Source: Lachnospiraceae bacterium (GTDB lineage Bacteria > Bacillota > Clostridia > Lachnospirales > Lachnospiraceae). From it: DNA of 64,000 nt. The position numbers and the translations under genes are program-made. Location of the stretch: positions 102,741-166,740 of the forward strand of contig JAIDHX010000040.1 of NCBI GenBank assembly GCA_029053015.1. The letters run 5' to 3'. A model generated the notes under the pieces. It saw only the letters and a program-made list of their open reading frames with translations, had not been told where the DNA came from and did no database searches. Each line of letters begins with the position of its first letter. Position 1 is the stretch's first letter. Positions 32,047 to 42,002 of the stretch are shown here, piece after piece.

Positions 32047-33723
32047 TCAGGCTTTATTCAAATCGTCTTCGTCAAAAGCTTCACTGATGGGCGCTCCCGC
32101 AGGCACCATCGGAAATACCTTATCGTCCTCGGGAATCACACATTCAATCACCACCGGCTCACGCAGGGCAATCGCCTTTTCCAGTGCCGGAGCAAACTCT
32201 TCCTTCTTCGTCACCCTGATTGCCGTACAGCCGAGACCTTCCGATACTTTGCAGAAATCCACCTTGTCGTTTAACACGGTCTGCGAGTATCTGTGGTCGT
32301 AAAAGAGTGTCTGCCACTGACGCACCATACCCAGCACATGGTTGTTGATAATCACCTGTATAATCGGAATGTTGTAGCGGCTTGCCGTTGCAAGCTCGTT
32401 CATGTTCATGCGGAAACAGCCGTCGCCCGCGATATTGATACAGATTTTATCCGGCTGTCCTACCTTTGCTCCGATACATGCGCCAAGTCCGTAGCCCATG
32501 GTGCCGAGTCCGCCGGACGAAAGGAAGGTACGCGGCTTTGTATATTTATAATACTGCGCAGCCCACATCTGATGCTGTCCGACATCCGTGCTGATAACCG
32601 CCTCTCCCTTTGTCACTCTGTCAATTTCCTCGATGACAAACGGGCAGGAAAGCTGTTCTGTATTGTATTTCAGCGGATACTTTTCCTTCAGTTCATTGAT
32701 ATGCGCCATCCACTCCGTATGCTCCTGCTTTGCAAGCCTCTTGTTCAGCTCGCGCAGCACACATTTTAAATCGCCTGTCACGCTGGCATACGCCGAAATA
32801 TTTTTGCCGATTTCCGCCGCATCGATATCAATGTGAAGCACCTTCGCATTTTTTGCAAAGGTCTTGGGATTGCCAATCACACGGTCAGAAAAACGTGCGC
32901 CAAGCGCAATGAGCAAGTCACATTCGCTGACACCAAAATTGGATGTTTTGGTTCCGTGCATGCCAATCATGCCCGTGTAGCGGTCATCCCGCCCATCAAA
33001 AGCGCCCTTTCCCATCAGCGTGTCGCAGACAGGTGCGTCTATTTTTTCCGCAAACTCCGCCACCTCTTGCGAAGCCTCTGAAATAATGGCGCCGCCGCCC
33101 AGATAGATGAAAGGCTTCTCTGCCTTTTCAATCAGGGAAACTGCCTCCTCCAAATCGCTCTCCGTATACCGGTTCAACTTCTCCACTTCTTTTGGAGAAA
33201 CCGGTGTGTATTCACAGGTATTGGCGGTGACATCCTTCGTAATATCCACCAGCACCGGACCCGGCCGGCCGCTCTTTGCTATCTGGAATGCCTTTCTGAT
33301 GGTATCTGCCAGAATATTGACATCCTTTACAATATAGCCGTGCTTGGTAATCGGCATGGTAACGCCGGCAATATCTACCTCCTGAAAGGTATCCTTGCCA
33401 AGAAGCGGCAGATTGACATTGGCGGTAATCGCCACCATGGGAACCGAATCCATATAGGCTGTCGCAATACCCGTCACCAGATTGGTTGCGCCGGGACCGC
33501 TGGTCGCCATACAGACTCCGACCTTGCCGGTTGCCCTGGCATAGCCGTCCGCCGCATGAGAAGCGCCCTGCTCATGGGAAGTCAGCACATGCCGGATTTC
33601 ATCACTGTGTTTATAGAGTGCATCATAAATATTTAAAATCGTGCCGCCCGGATATCCGAAAACAGTGTCTACGCCCTGCTCCTTCAGACATTCTATTACG
33701 ATTTCCGCACCTGTAAGCTGCAT
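32047..33723 (-). CDS. ilvB: Acetolactate synthase, large (catalytic) subunit
   Basis: A 558-aa thiamine diphosphate enzyme that condenses pyruvate to acetolactate for valine and leucine, or with 2-ketobutyrate for isoleucine. The start MQLTGAEIVIECLKEQGV and the catalytic Glu region (HEQGASHAADGYARATG, about 50-66) are typical. The ThDP/Mg site reads AGDGCFRMN...NN (about 428-455). The regulatory subunit gene ilvN is not adjacent, which is unusual but not unique. It is 20 bases after ilvD. Confidence 0.93.
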   Translation of the reverse strand: MQLTGAEIVIECLKEQGVDTVFGYPGGTILNIYDALYKHSDEIRHVLTSHEQGASHAADGYARATGKVGVCMATSGPGATNLVTGIATAYMDSVPMVAITANVNLPLLGKDTFQEVDIAGVTMPITKHGYIVKDVNILADTIRKAFQIAKSGRPGPVLVDITKDVTANTCEYTPVSPKEVEKLNRYTESDLEEAVSLIEKAEKPFIYLGGGAIISEASQEVAEFAEKIDAPVCDTLMGKGAFDGRDDRYTGMIGMHGTKTSNFGVSECDLLIALGARFSDRVIGNPKTFAKNAKVLHIDIDAAEIGKNISAYASVTGDLKCVLRELNKRLAKQEHTEWMAHINELKEKYPLKYNTEQLSCPFVIEEIDRVTKGEAVISTDVGQHQMWAAQYYKYTKPRTFLSSGGLGTMGYGLGACIGAKVGQPDKICINIAGDGCFRMNMNELATASRYNIPIIQVIINNHVLGMVRQWQTLFYDHRYSQTVLNDKVDFCKVSEGLGCTAIRVTKKEEFAPALEKAIALREPVVIECVIPEDDKVFPMVPAGAPISEAFDEDDLNKA

Positions 33724-33743
33724 TATTTCGTCCTCCTCGTTTC

Positions 33744-35420
33744 TTATTCCTTTTTACCGGGTATCTCCAGTATCGCGCCGCGGTTTCCGCTGGTAACCAG
33801 CTCACGGTAGCGTGCCAGATAGCCGGTGGTAACCTTCGGCTCCCTGGGCTGCCATGCAGCGCGTCTCTTTTCCAGTTCTTCATCGGAAAGCTTTACATTC
33901 AGTGTGTTTTCCGGAATATTGATGCTGATGATATCTCCCTCTTCCACAAGGGCAATCGGGCCTCCCACTGCCGCTTCCGGTGAGACATGTCCGATGGATG
34001 CGCCTCTGGACGCGCCTGAAAAACGTCCGTCCGTAATCAGCGCCACGCTGGAGCCCAGTCCCATGCCCGCAATTGCGGAGGTAGGGTTTAACATTTCCCT
34101 CATACCGGGGCCGCCCTTCGGTCCTTCATAGCGGATAACCACAACATCGCCGGCCACGATTCTGCCGCCCTTAATCGCGTCAATCGCATCCTCCTCACAG
34201 TCAAACACCCTTGCAGGTCCTTCGTGCACCATCATCTCAGGCACAACGGCAGAACGCTTTACCACGCCGGAATCCGGTGCAAGGTTTCCCTTGAGCACCG
34301 CAATGCCGCCGGTTGCAGAATAGGGATTCTCCACCGGACGGATGACTGTTTCGTCCCTGTTTACAGCTGACGCAATATTTTCACCCACCGTTTTTCCGGT
34401 GACGGTAATCAAATCCAGTTTTAAGAGATTTAACTTGGTGAGTTCCTTCATCACCGCATATACGCCGCCCGCCTCGTTCAAATCCTCCATGTAGGTAGGA
34501 CCTGCCGGTGCAAGATGGCAGAGGTTCGGTGTCTTTGCTGAAAGCTCATTTGCAATATCCAGATTCAAATCCACGCCTGCTTCGTGGGCAATTGCCGGCA
34601 GGTGCAGCATAGTATTGGTAGAACAGCCCAGCGCCATATCGACGGTGAGCGCGTTCATAAAGGCATCCTCAGTCATAATGTCACGGGGTTTGATATCCTT
34701 CTCCACCAGTTCCATGATTTTCATGCCCGCCTGCTTTGCAAGACGGATTCTCTCGGAGTATACGGCCGGAATGGTTCCGTTGCCGCGCAGTCCCATGCCG
34801 ATTGCCTCGGTCAGACAGTTCATGGAATTTGCCGTATACATACCGGAGCAGGAGCCGCAGGTAGGGCATACCTTCTCCTCATATTCGCAGAGTTCCTCCA
34901 TTGTCATGGTGCCTGCCGCGACGCTTCCCACCGCCTCGAACATAGCAGAAAGGCTCTTCTTCTCGCCCTTCACTCTTCCGGCAAGCATTGGACCTCCGGA
35001 CACAAAAATGGTGGGGATATTCAGCCTTGCAGCCGCCATCAGAAGTCCCGGCACATTCTTATCGCAGTTGGGAATACACACCAGCCCGTCAAAGCCATGC
35101 GCAACAGCCATACACTCCGTACTGTCCGCAATCAAATCTCTTGTCACAAGAGAATATTTCATGCCGACATGCCCCATGGCAATTCCATCGCAGACAGCGA
35201 TTGCCGGAAACATAACCGGGGTACCGCCTGCCATTGCCACGCCGATTTTAACGGCCTCTGCAATTTTATCCAGATTCATATGGCCGGGCACAATCTCATT
35301 ATAAGAGCTTACAATACCAATCAGCGGTCTTCTTCTCTCCTCCTCGGTATAGCCGAGTGCATTAAACAAACTTCTGTGGGGCGCCTGTCCTGTCCCCGTC
35401 TTTACGGAATCACTTCTCAT
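33744..35420 (-). CDS. ilvD: Dihydroxy-acid dehydratase
   Basis: A 558-aa Fe-S dehydratase making 2-oxo acids for branched-chain amino acids. Cluster cysteines lie in [11 protein letters not shown] (about 116-126) and [17 protein letters not shown] (about 187-203). The start [19 protein letters not shown] and the C-terminal [20 protein letters not shown] are conserved. It lies between leuB (101 bases upstream) and ilvB (20 bases downstream). Two small hairpins (35435-35450 and 35477-35492) lie in the gap to leuB and could affect relative expression. Confidence 0.95.
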   Translation of the reverse strand: MRSDSVKTGTGQAPHRSLFNALGYTEEERRRPLIGIVSSYNEIVPGHMNLDKIAEAVKIGVAMAGGTPVMFPAIAVCDGIAMGHVGMKYSLVTRDLIADSTECMAVAHGFDGLVCIPNCDKNVPGLLMAAARLNIPTIFVSGGPMLAGRVKGEKKSLSAMFEAVGSVAAGTMTMEELCEYEEKVCPTCGSCSGMYTANSMNCLTEAIGMGLRGNGTIPAVYSERIRLAKQAGMKIMELVEKDIKPRDIMTEDAFMNALTVDMALGCSTNTMLHLPAIAHEAGVDLNLDIANELSAKTPNLCHLAPAGPTYMEDLNEAGGVYAVMKELTKLNLLKLDLITVTGKTVGENIASAVNRDETVIRPVENPYSATGGIAVLKGNLAPDSGVVKRSAVVPEMMVHEGPARVFDCEEDAIDAIKGGRIVAGDVVVIRYEGPKGGPGMREMLNPTSAIAGMGLGSSVALITDGRFSGASRGASIGHVSPEAAVGGPIALVEEGDIISINIPENTLNVKLSDEELEKRRAAWQPREPKVTTGYLARYRELVTSGNRGAILEIPGKKE

Positions 35421-35521
35421 ATCTGCTCCTATCTGCCTGCAAAGACAGGCGTTTCATTTTCTATTTTGATACGCTTGTCCGCTCCTGCGGACGCAGCATC
35501 CATTGTTGCTATTGCTGCCTT

Positions 35522-36604
35522 CTATATACGCTCCGCAATCAAACTTCCCATCTCAGAGCAGCTTACCTGCTTACATCCCGCCGACATAATGTCGCCTGTC
35601 CGGTAGCCTTCCGAAAGCACTTTTTTGACTGCCGCTTCCACCGCGCCTGCCGCTTCGTCCAAATCAAAGCTGAAACGCAGCATCATGGCAGCGCTTAAAA
35701 TGGTCGCAATGGGATTTGCTATGTTCTTTCCTGCAATATCCGGTGCTGATCCGTGGCTCGGCTCATAAAGTCCGAACTTTGTGTCGTTTAAGGATGCAGA
35801 AGCCAGCATGCCGATGGAACCGGTTACCATACTTGCCTCGTCGGAGAGAATATCTCCGAACATATTCTCCGTCAGAATCACGTCAAACTGCGCCGGATTC
35901 TTGACAAGCTGCATAGCGCAGTTATCCACCAGCATATGTTCTAACGTAACCTCCGGATAGCTCTCCGCAACCTCTTCCACAACCTTTCTCCAAAGTCTGG
36001 AAGAATCCAGCACATTTGCCTTGTCCACGCTTGTGACCTTCTTTTTCCGCTTCATGGCAATTTCAAAGCCCTTGATGGCGATTCTGCGGATTTCGTTCTC
36101 ATCATAAGTAAGGGTGTCCGTCGCTTTTCTGACGCCGTCCTCCACCACCGTCTTGCGCTCTCCGAAATACAGACCGCCGGTCAGTTCGCGCATAATCATA
36201 ATATCAAAGCCCGCCGCGCTGATTTCTTCCTTTAAAGGACATGCCGCCGCAAGCTCCTCGTAAAGCAGCGCCGGTCTTAAGTTGGCAAAAAGTTTCAGCT
36301 CCTTGCGAATTTTTAAAAGCCCCGCTTCCGGCCTCTTTTCGGGGGGCAACTTGTACCACGGTGAAGTCGTGGTATCCCCGCCGATGGAGCCCATGAGCAC
36401 AGCATCTGCCGCTCTTGCCGTTGTAATCGCTTCCTCCGTCAGAGGAATGCCATGCACATCAATGGAAGCGCCTCCCATCAGAATATCCGTAAATGCAGGA
36501 TGAAATCCATACTTTTCACCGGCACGCTCCAAAACCTTTTTTGCCTCCGCCACAATCTCAGGACCAATCCCGTCCCCGGGAATACAAGTAATATTCAAAT
36601 TCAT
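35522..36604 (-). CDS. leuB: 3-isopropylmalate dehydrogenase
   Basis: A 360-aa NAD-dependent enzyme of leucine synthesis. The ATG at 36604 follows AAGAGG and gives [17 protein letters not shown]; the ATG at 36652 is not supported. Substrate-binding motif [12 protein letters not shown] (about 131-142) and [15 protein letters not shown], plus [18 protein letters not shown] near 275, are as expected. leuA and leuCD are not next to it. The upstream region contains no T-box motif (no AGGGTGGAACCGCG-like box), so control must come otherwise. Confidence 0.95.
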   Translation of the reverse strand: MNLNITCIPGDGIGPEIVAEAKKVLERAGEKYGFHPAFTDILMGGASIDVHGIPLTEEAITTARAADAVLMGSIGGDTTTSPWYKLPPEKRPEAGLLKIRKELKLFANLRPALLYEELAAACPLKEEISAAGFDIMIMRELTGGLYFGERKTVVEDGVRKATDTLTYDENEIRRIAIKGFEIAMKRKKKVTSVDKANVLDSSRLWRKVVEEVAESYPEVTLEHMLVDNCAMQLVKNPAQFDVILTENMFGDILSDEASMVTGSIGMLASASLNDTKFGLYEPSHGSAPDIAGKNIANPIATILSAAMMLRFSFDLDEAAGAVEAAVKKVLSEGYRTGDIMSAGCKQVSCSEMGSLIAERI

Positions 36605-36727
36605 TATGTACCTCTTTTCTGATTTAAAGTAAAAAATTGCTTTTTTAATCATAACCTAACAGCGTGAAAAATTCAATAGGAAATCGCTTGGGATACAAAA
36701 GCATAGTTTTTGTTTTAAGCGGGGGAC

Positions 36728-36865
36728 GCCGTCATCGGTGCTGTCTGTCTGTGCGGACGCGCTCTCACTCTATGAAAACGCAGCGGAGCGCTAGGCTCGT
36801 GAAAAACCTCGCCAAGCGCCGGCGTTTTCAAAAGGTCTGCCCAGACAGACAGCGCCGCTGACGGC
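36728..36865. repeat. Large imperfect inverted repeat 1 in the leuB-yajC gap
   Basis: Arms of 31 nt (36728-36758 and 36835-36865) match with about four differences, most of them pairable as G-U. An inner perfect 9-bp pair (TGAAAACGC, 36773-36781; GCGTTTTCA, 36822-36830) continues the stem. As RNA it would fold into one long hairpin of about 138 nt. Confidence 0.85.
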
Positions 36866-36883
36866 TGCTCTCGGCAAACATAC

Positions 36884-36983
36884 TATGTTTTGTAGCTGAC
36901 GCTGCAAAACATACAGCATGGCAAGTTTGCGGAAAACAGGCAGCAATATACGCTGTTGTAGTTGCGTCAGCCAAACTGCCTGT
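36884..36983. repeat. Inverted repeats 2 and 3 in the leuB-yajC gap
   Basis: Repeat 2: TATGTTTTGTAGC (36884-36896) with GCTGCAAAACATA (36901-36913), 12 of 13 matching, loop TGAC. Repeat 3: ACAGGCAG (36936-36943) with CTGCCTGT (36976-36983). They lie end to end between the two larger palindromes. Confidence 0.75.
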
Positions 36984-37017
36984 ACTCATCCTTGCGCTTG
37001 CGCCTTTCGCGCGACCA

Positions 37018-37151
37018 GCCTGTACAGCAGGCCATTCCCTCATAGCCCGTTAAGAAACGTCAGTGCTTAGCGAGGTCTTTTCGAGCTTAGCACTGCTACG
37101 TTTCTTTTCGAGCGAGAGCGCGGCTATGAGGGAATGGTCTGCTGTACAGGC
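37018..37151. repeat. Large inverted repeat 4 in the leuB-yajC gap
   Basis: Arms of 30 nt (37018-37047 and 37122-37151) agree at 29 of 30 positions. An inner arm AAGAAACGT...CAGTGCTTAGC (37052-37071) pairs with 37085-37106, with a small bulge. Together with repeats 1-3 it fills most of the 650-base gene-free stretch between leuB and yajC. No protein-coding frame with a start signal is seen here. Confidence 0.87.
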
Positions 37152-37204
37152 GTGCCCTGCCGCAAAACCTGCCCCTCTACGTGTTGGTCTTGCCGCAACA
37201 GACA

Positions 37205-37241
37205 CAAAAAAAGTCCTGAAGCTTCCGCCTCAAGACTTTTC
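37205..37241 (-). terminator. Terminator of the vanY-tgt-yajC unit
   Basis: On the minus strand AAGTCTTGA pairs with TCAGGACTT (one wobble), followed by TTTTTTTGTG. It is 14 bases past the yajC stop. Confidence 0.78.
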
Positions 37242-37254
37242 ACATGCTGCTTTC

Positions 37255-37596
37255 TTACGCCTCACCCGGCTTTTCCACACGGCTGATTGCCGATTTCTCC
37301 ATCGGGATACGGCAGTTCTTATTGTTGCCGAACTCTACAATCACCGTATCGTCGTTGATATCGATGACAATGCCGATAAAGCCCGATGTTGTCAGCACAC
37401 AGTCGCCGTTTTCCAATGTTGACAGCATTTCTGCCAGTCTCTTCCTTTCCTTTCTCTGCGGTCTGAAAAGGAAAAACCACATAGCGGCAATCATTCCGCC
37501 ATATATGATAATCGTCATCAATAAAGTGCCGCCCGCGCTGCCTGCTGCAGCCGCATCCGCGGTTCCTGCTCCTGCTTCCGCAAGTAATATACCCAT
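37255..37596 (-). CDS. yajC: Preprotein translocase subunit YajC
   Basis: A 113-aa membrane protein, accessory to SecDF-YajC. The ATG at 37596 follows GGAGGACAGAAC; the longer frame to 37674 is not used. It has an Ala/Gly-rich N-terminus, one helix (about 22-41, LLMTIIIYGGMIAAMWFFLF), the typical FRPQRKERKR, then VLTTSGFIGIVIDINDDTVIVEF. It lies downstream of tgt, the classic tgt-yajC order, and closes the operon. Confidence 0.92.
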   Translation of the reverse strand: MGILLAEAGAGTADAAAAGSAGGTLLMTIIIYGGMIAAMWFFLFRPQRKERKRLAEMLSTLENGDCVLTTSGFIGIVIDINDDTVIVEFGNNKNCRIPMEKSAISRVEKPGEA

Positions 37597-37689
37597 GTTC
37601 TGTCCTCCTGTACCTGTCCCACCTGTATGTGGACATCTATTGCATATCATACACAAATTCCTGCCATAGGGCAAGCATTTTATAAATTT

Positions 37690-38817
37690 TTAATCCTGTG
37701 ACATGTTTTGCAGTTTCTGTTTTTTGTATGCCGCAAACTCTCCTGCGTCCAGCGCAGCCCTGATTTCTTCCATCATGGTGTTGTAAAAATAGAGGTTGTG
37801 CAGCACGCAGAGACGCATACCGAGCATCTCCTTTGCTTTGAGCAGGTGCCGGATATAGGCTCTGGAATACCGCCTGCAGGCAGGACAGCCGCAGCCTTCC
37901 TCTATCGGGCGCGAATCCAGCTCATATTTTGCATTAAACAGATTAATCTTGCCATGGTTGGTGTAGAGATGTCCATGCCTTCCGTTTCTGGTCGGGTACA
38001 CGCAGTCGAAAAAGTCAACCCCTCTTTCCACACTCTCCAGTATGTTGGCAGGCGTTCCCACGCCCATCAGATACACCGGTTTATCCTTCGGCAGAAAAGG
38101 AATGGTCTCCTCCAGAATATGATACATCTCCTCATGGGTCTCTCCGACGGCAAGCCCGCCGACCGCATAACCGTCCAGCTCCATCTCCGATATTATCTTT
38201 GCGTGTTCAATCCGGATATCGGGATAAACAGCCCCCTGATTGATTGCAAAAAGAAGCTGCTGTCGGTTGATGGTATCCTCCAGCCCATTCAGCCGCTGCA
38301 TCTCGTTTTTGCAGCGTGCAAGCCATCTTGTCGTGCGCTCTACAGAGTTTTTTACATAAGTCCTGTCCGCCCTCGCGCTTGGGCACTCGTCAAATGCCAT
38401 CGCAATAGTGGACGCTAGATTGGATTGTATCTGCATACTCTCCTCCGGACCCATGAAAATTTTCCGCCCGTCTATATGGGAATTAAAGTAAACGCCTTCT
38501 TCCTTTATTTTGCGAAGACCTGCCAGGGAAAAAACCTGAAAACCACCCGAATCCGTAAGAATCGGCCTGTCCCAGGACATAAACCTGTGAAGGCCGCCAA
38601 GCTGTTTTATGATTTTATCACCGGGTCTGACATGCAGATGATAGGTATTTGACAACTCTACCTGTGTGTGAATTTCTTCCAAATCCTGTGTGGAAACCGC
38701 GCCCTTGATTGCCGCCACCGTCCCCACATTCATAAACACCGGCGTCTGGATAACGCCATGTACCGTTTGAAACTCGCCTCTTTTGGCTCTCCCCTCCCGC
38801 TTTAACAAACGAAACAT
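37690..38817 (-). CDS. tgt: Queuine/preQ1 tRNA-guanine transglycosylase
   Basis: A 375-aa enzyme that exchanges guanine-34 of GUN-anticodon tRNAs for preQ1. It has TDSGGFQVFSL (about 87-97), the catalytic Asp region CVYPTRNGRHGHLYT (about 262-276) and the zinc site CGCPACRRYSRAYIRHL...LHN (about 305-345). Length is standard. It sits 3 bases after the VanY gene and 93 bases before yajC. Confidence 0.96.
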   Translation of the reverse strand: MFRLLKREGRAKRGEFQTVHGVIQTPVFMNVGTVAAIKGAVSTQDLEEIHTQVELSNTYHLHVRPGDKIIKQLGGLHRFMSWDRPILTDSGGFQVFSLAGLRKIKEEGVYFNSHIDGRKIFMGPEESMQIQSNLASTIAMAFDECPSARADRTYVKNSVERTTRWLARCKNEMQRLNGLEDTINRQQLLFAINQGAVYPDIRIEHAKIISEMELDGYAVGGLAVGETHEEMYHILEETIPFLPKDKPVYLMGVGTPANILESVERGVDFFDCVYPTRNGRHGHLYTNHGKINLFNAKYELDSRPIEEGCGCPACRRYSRAYIRHLLKAKEMLGMRLCVLHNLYFYNTMMEEIRAALDAGEFAAYKKQKLQNMSQD

Positions 38818-38820
38818 ATA

Positions 38821-39876
38821 TTACAGATCCTCCCAGAACTCTTCCAATGTAATGCCCTTTTCCGTAATAACCGTGGCCGCTTCCACGCCCACATACCGGA
38901 AATGCCACGGTTCATAGCCAATCCCCGTAATATATTCCTTGCCCTCCGGATAACGCAGAATAAAGCCATACTCATAGCTGTGCTCCGCGAGCCACTGCCC
39001 TGCCGCCGTATCCGCAAAGCCCGTATCCAGCCTCATGTAACTACTGCTGTAAAAATCTATCGCCAGCCCGATTCTGTGCTCACTGGCATTGGGCGAAGTA
39101 GTTGACATAGACGCCGTCTTGTATGCATCCATATAAGACATGCCCGCGTTCATATAGCGGGTTACCTTTTTCTCAAACAAATAAGTCTGCCGGTTGTAAT
39201 CCCTGTAAGGGGAACAAACGACCAAATCCACGCCATCATCCTTTGCCGCCTGCATCATGGCGAGCAGTTCTTCCAGTATTCTCTCGTCACACTGCATACT
39301 TCCGGTTATGGTTCCCAGCGGAAACGTATAATCCTCCGGTATGGAGTGCTGCTTGTTGACTAAAATCAGACGCCAGTCTGAAGAGTCAAAAGTATAGTCG
39401 CTGTAATCCGACTCCGGCACATCTTCCTGACTGTTCTCCGTAGTCTCCACCAAATCCCTGTAATCACTGTTGCTCTCTAAAATTTCTTCCAGTGTATAGG
39501 TATCCAGCTCCACTTCGGACAAAAGTGCAACATCGTCATAAGTTTCTATATCATCTGTCTCAATATCAATGATGGCAACCTCCGCCTCGTTGACTTCCTG
39601 CTCTGCTGCAAGCTGTGCGCCGTCCGCTAAAAGCGCCGCTTCCTCAGCGTGCCTGTTAAGACTTTCCGGCATGGCAAAGCTGCTGCTCACTACCATAAAA
39701 AGCAGCAATAAAACAGCACAGGAATACCGTTTGCCGTTAGAGACAAGATTGAGCCCTGCGTAATACACCGAAAGAACCACCATCACGTATAGCGACAAGG
39801 GTTTCCTCAGCCATTTATGCTTTTTTACCTTCGCGCCGCAATTGGCTACGAATTTTTCCCGAAATGTTTTTTTCAT
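38821..39876 (-). CDS. D-alanyl-D-alanine carboxypeptidase, VanY/M15B type
   Basis: A 351-aa protein. The ATG at 39876 follows AGGAAG by 4 bases; the one at 39939 is unsupported. One membrane helix (about 48-68) follows a basic cytosolic part with a second hydrophobic stretch at about 28-45. Then come an acidic linker (about 80-165) and the peptidase domain (about 180-351). The zinc-ligand motif SEHRIGLAIDF and the C-terminal EPWHFRYVG are present, so it should cut the terminal D-Ala from muropeptides outside the cell. It overlaps functionally with the tgt-yajC unit only by position. Confidence 0.9.
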   Translation of the reverse strand: MKKTFREKFVANCGAKVKKHKWLRKPLSLYVMVVLSVYYAGLNLVSNGKRYSCAVLLLLFMVVSSSFAMPESLNRHAEEAALLADGAQLAAEQEVNEAEVAIIDIETDDIETYDDVALLSEVELDTYTLEEILESNSDYRDLVETTENSQEDVPESDYSDYTFDSSDWRLILVNKQHSIPEDYTFPLGTITGSMQCDERILEELLAMMQAAKDDGVDLVVCSPYRDYNRQTYLFEKKVTRYMNAGMSYMDAYKTASMSTTSPNASEHRIGLAIDFYSSSYMRLDTGFADTAAGQWLAEHSYEYGFILRYPEGKEYITGIGYEPWHFRYVGVEAATVITEKGITLEEFWEDL

Positions 39877-39992
39877 TTTTCTTCCTGTCAGCAAAAGTCT
39901 ATACGAAATTATAATATCACACTTTTCTGAGTATTGCATTATTTTTTTCTATAAAATTCAAAGATTTTTCAACTTTTTTAGCTCTTTTTGTA

Positions 39993-40022
39993 TTGCAAGG
40001 GCCGCTTATTTTATTGTATGAT
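39993..40022 (+). promoter_or_regulatory. Probable promoter of aroC
   Basis: TTGCAA (39993-39998) and TATGAT (40017-40022), 18-bp spacer, 77 bases upstream of the aroC start. Confidence 0.5.
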
Positions 40023-40098
40023 TGAAAAATGGAGCAAACACACAGCTTTATTGCTTCCGAAATTGTCTTAACATTTCAGAAAAAGGATGGAAAAATAA

Positions 40099-41199
40099 AT
40101 GAGCGGTTCATTATATGGTACTATTTTTAAAATCACCACATGGGGTGAATCCCACGGCAAAGCGCTTGGCGTGGTGGTAGACGGCTGTCCTGCAGGTCTT
40201 CCTCTTTCCGAGGCTGACATCCAGCCCTATCTCGACAGAAGAAAGCCCGGGCAGAGCCGGATTTCTACGCCCCGCAAAGAAGACGATACTGTAGAAATCC
40301 TCTCCGGCGTATTTGACGGGCGCAGCACGGGAACCCCCATCTCCTTAATTGTAAGAAACACTTCCCAGCGCTCTACTGACTACAGCGAAATTGCCTCCTA
40401 CTACCGCCCTGGACATGCTGACTACACTTTTGATGCCAAGTATGGCTTTCGCGACTACAGGGGCGGCGGACGTTCCTCCGGACGTGAAACCATCGGACGT
40501 GTAGCAGCCGGCGCCATTGCCGCAAAGCTTCTTAACCTGCTCGGCATACGCGTCACCGCCTACACACGTTCTATCGGTCCCGTCGAAGCTGACTTATCCG
40601 TTTTTGACAGGGAAGCCATCCTGTCAACGCCCACAGCCATGCCGGATTATGACGCTTCCGCACGCGCGGAAAGCTATTTGAAGGATACTATGGCAGAGCT
40701 TGATTCCGCAGGCGGCGTTATGGAATGTCTGGTGGAAGGTATGCCTGCAGGCATCGGCGATCCGGTATTTGAAAAGCTGGATGCCAACTTAAGTAAAGCA
40801 GTTATGTCCATCGGCGCTGTCAAAGCAGTCGAAATCGGCGACGGTATCCTGGTTTCTCATGCAAAGGGCAGCGACAATAACGACGCTTTCTGCATGAATG
40901 GCGCCGCAGTTTCCAAAAAGACCAACCACGCAGGCGGTATCTTAGGCGGTATGAGTGACGGCACTCCCATTTTAGTGCGCGCCCACGTAAAGCCCACGCC
41001 GTCCATTTTCAGGCCGCAGGAAACCGTGGATAAAAATAACCGGGAAATATCCGTCCAGATAAAAGGACGCCATGACCCGGTCATCGTTCCCCGTGCGGTC
41101 GTCGTCATGGAATCCATGGTAGCCATTACCATCGCCGACGCACTTCTGCTCAATATGAGCGCACGCACGGAACACATTGTAGATTTTTACAAAAAATAA
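40099..41199 (+). CDS. aroC: Chorismate synthase
   Basis: A 366-aa FMN-dependent enzyme making chorismate from EPSP, the last shared step of aromatic amino acid synthesis. It has the three family signatures: GESHGKALGVVVDG (about 13-26), RPGHADYTFDAKYGFRDYRGGGRSSGRET (split; about 109-137) and KGRHDPVIVPRAV. The SD AAAAGGATGG lies about 8 bases before the ATG. It is a single gene with its own promoter and a hairpin terminator. Confidence 0.96.
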   Translation: MSGSLYGTIFKITTWGESHGKALGVVVDGCPAGLPLSEADIQPYLDRRKPGQSRISTPRKEDDTVEILSGVFDGRSTGTPISLIVRNTSQRSTDYSEIASYYRPGHADYTFDAKYGFRDYRGGGRSSGRETIGRVAAGAIAAKLLNLLGIRVTAYTRSIGPVEADLSVFDREAILSTPTAMPDYDASARAESYLKDTMAELDSAGGVMECLVEGMPAGIGDPVFEKLDANLSKAVMSIGAVKAVEIGDGILVSHAKGSDNNDAFCMNGAAVSKKTNHAGGILGGMSDGTPILVRAHVKPTPSIFRPQETVDKNNREISVQIKGRHDPVIVPRAVVVMESMVAITIADALLLNMSARTEHIVDFYKK

Positions 41200-41225
41200 A
41201 CATTGCCAAAACCGCTCTGTCATGA

Positions 41226-41262
41226 AAAAAACCACCAGACTTAAAGTCTGATGGTTTTCTTT
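41226..41262. terminator. Bidirectional terminator after aroC
   Basis: AAACCACCAGACTT pairs with AGTCTGATGGTTT (one mismatch), with A-run before and TTCTTTT after, between two convergent genes. Confidence 0.82.
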
Positions 41263-41300
41263 TCATTTTACTGTTTTGATGAGCCAAAATGCTTATACTT

Positions 41301-41903
41301 TTACTTATTTGCTGCGTAATAGTCGTCAAACATTTTGTTTACGGCATCCAGAGTTTCATAAGAAATGCTGGGAAGCTTGCTGCCCCATGTACCCTCAGCT
41401 TTCTTGAAGCCTTTTTCGATTGCAGCCTGCATCTCTTTCATCTTATCCACATCATCGCCAGCAAGTGCGCTTGCGAAGTCAAAAAGACGGGAAGCGGTCT
41501 GCTTTACGCCGTAATAACCGTCCTCTGCGATGTCTGCCTGTGCCTGCGCTCTGGTTGCAGGATCTACCTGTGCCTTGCCGCTTGCTAAAAACTTCCAGAT
41601 GTCGTTAGCCTGTCCGTATGCGTTTGCCTGCTGGGACATCATCTTCTGCACCATGGATACAAGCTGGCTCTGCCTGCTCTCTGCATCCGCCTGCAGCTTA
41701 GACACCAACGCGCTTCTCTCCTCTTTACTCATCTTGTTTACAGAGTAAGTAGCTTTCTTTTCTTCACCATTGGAAGCTTCATAAACAGCGCCGGCTTCTG
41801 TCTTGCCGGATTCTGTCTTTTCTGCTGCTTTGGACGTTGCTGCGTAATCATTACTGTAGCTCGTCTGTACAGCAGTAGTTGAATTTACTGCACTAACACT
41901 CAT
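41301..41903 (-). CDS. Conserved hypothetical protein, low-complexity N-terminus and helical body
   Basis: A 200-aa soluble protein with no signal peptide. Residues 1-50 are rich in Ser, Thr, Ala and Glu (SVSAVNSTTAVQTSYSNDYA). The rest is mostly helical, with MSKEERSALVSKLQADAESR (about 58-77) and a C-terminal LDAVNKMFDDYYAANK. The wording recalls proteins exported through or scaffolding flagella, which often have such disordered starts, but I do not recognise a family. The gene stands alone with GGAGGG upstream of its ATG. Confidence 0.72.
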   Translation of the reverse strand: MSVSAVNSTTAVQTSYSNDYAATSKAAEKTESGKTEAGAVYEASNGEEKKATYSVNKMSKEERSALVSKLQADAESRQSQLVSMVQKMMSQQANAYGQANDIWKFLASGKAQVDPATRAQAQADIAEDGYYGVKQTASRLFDFASALAGDDVDKMKEMQAAIEKGFKKAEGTWGSKLPSISYETLDAVNKMFDDYYAANK

Positions 41904-42002
41904 TTTTTACCCTCCTTGACTTTTGTTTTGCAAATCCATTTGCTTATTTTTATATTACTTCGACTATTATATCGGCATAGGAAATAAATTCCTTAACCCC
42001 TT

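Noticed and set aside
34584..35606. 340-codon plus-strand frame opposite ilvD
   Set aside because: Shadow of a long GC-biased gene. ilvD on the minus strand is full length with intact Fe-S motifs, and the frame crosses into leuB.
35522..37254. T-box or leucine attenuator upstream of leuB/ilvD
   Set aside because: No T-box consensus and no leader peptide rich in Leu/Val/Ile was found. The palindromes at 36728-37151 do not resemble a T-box.
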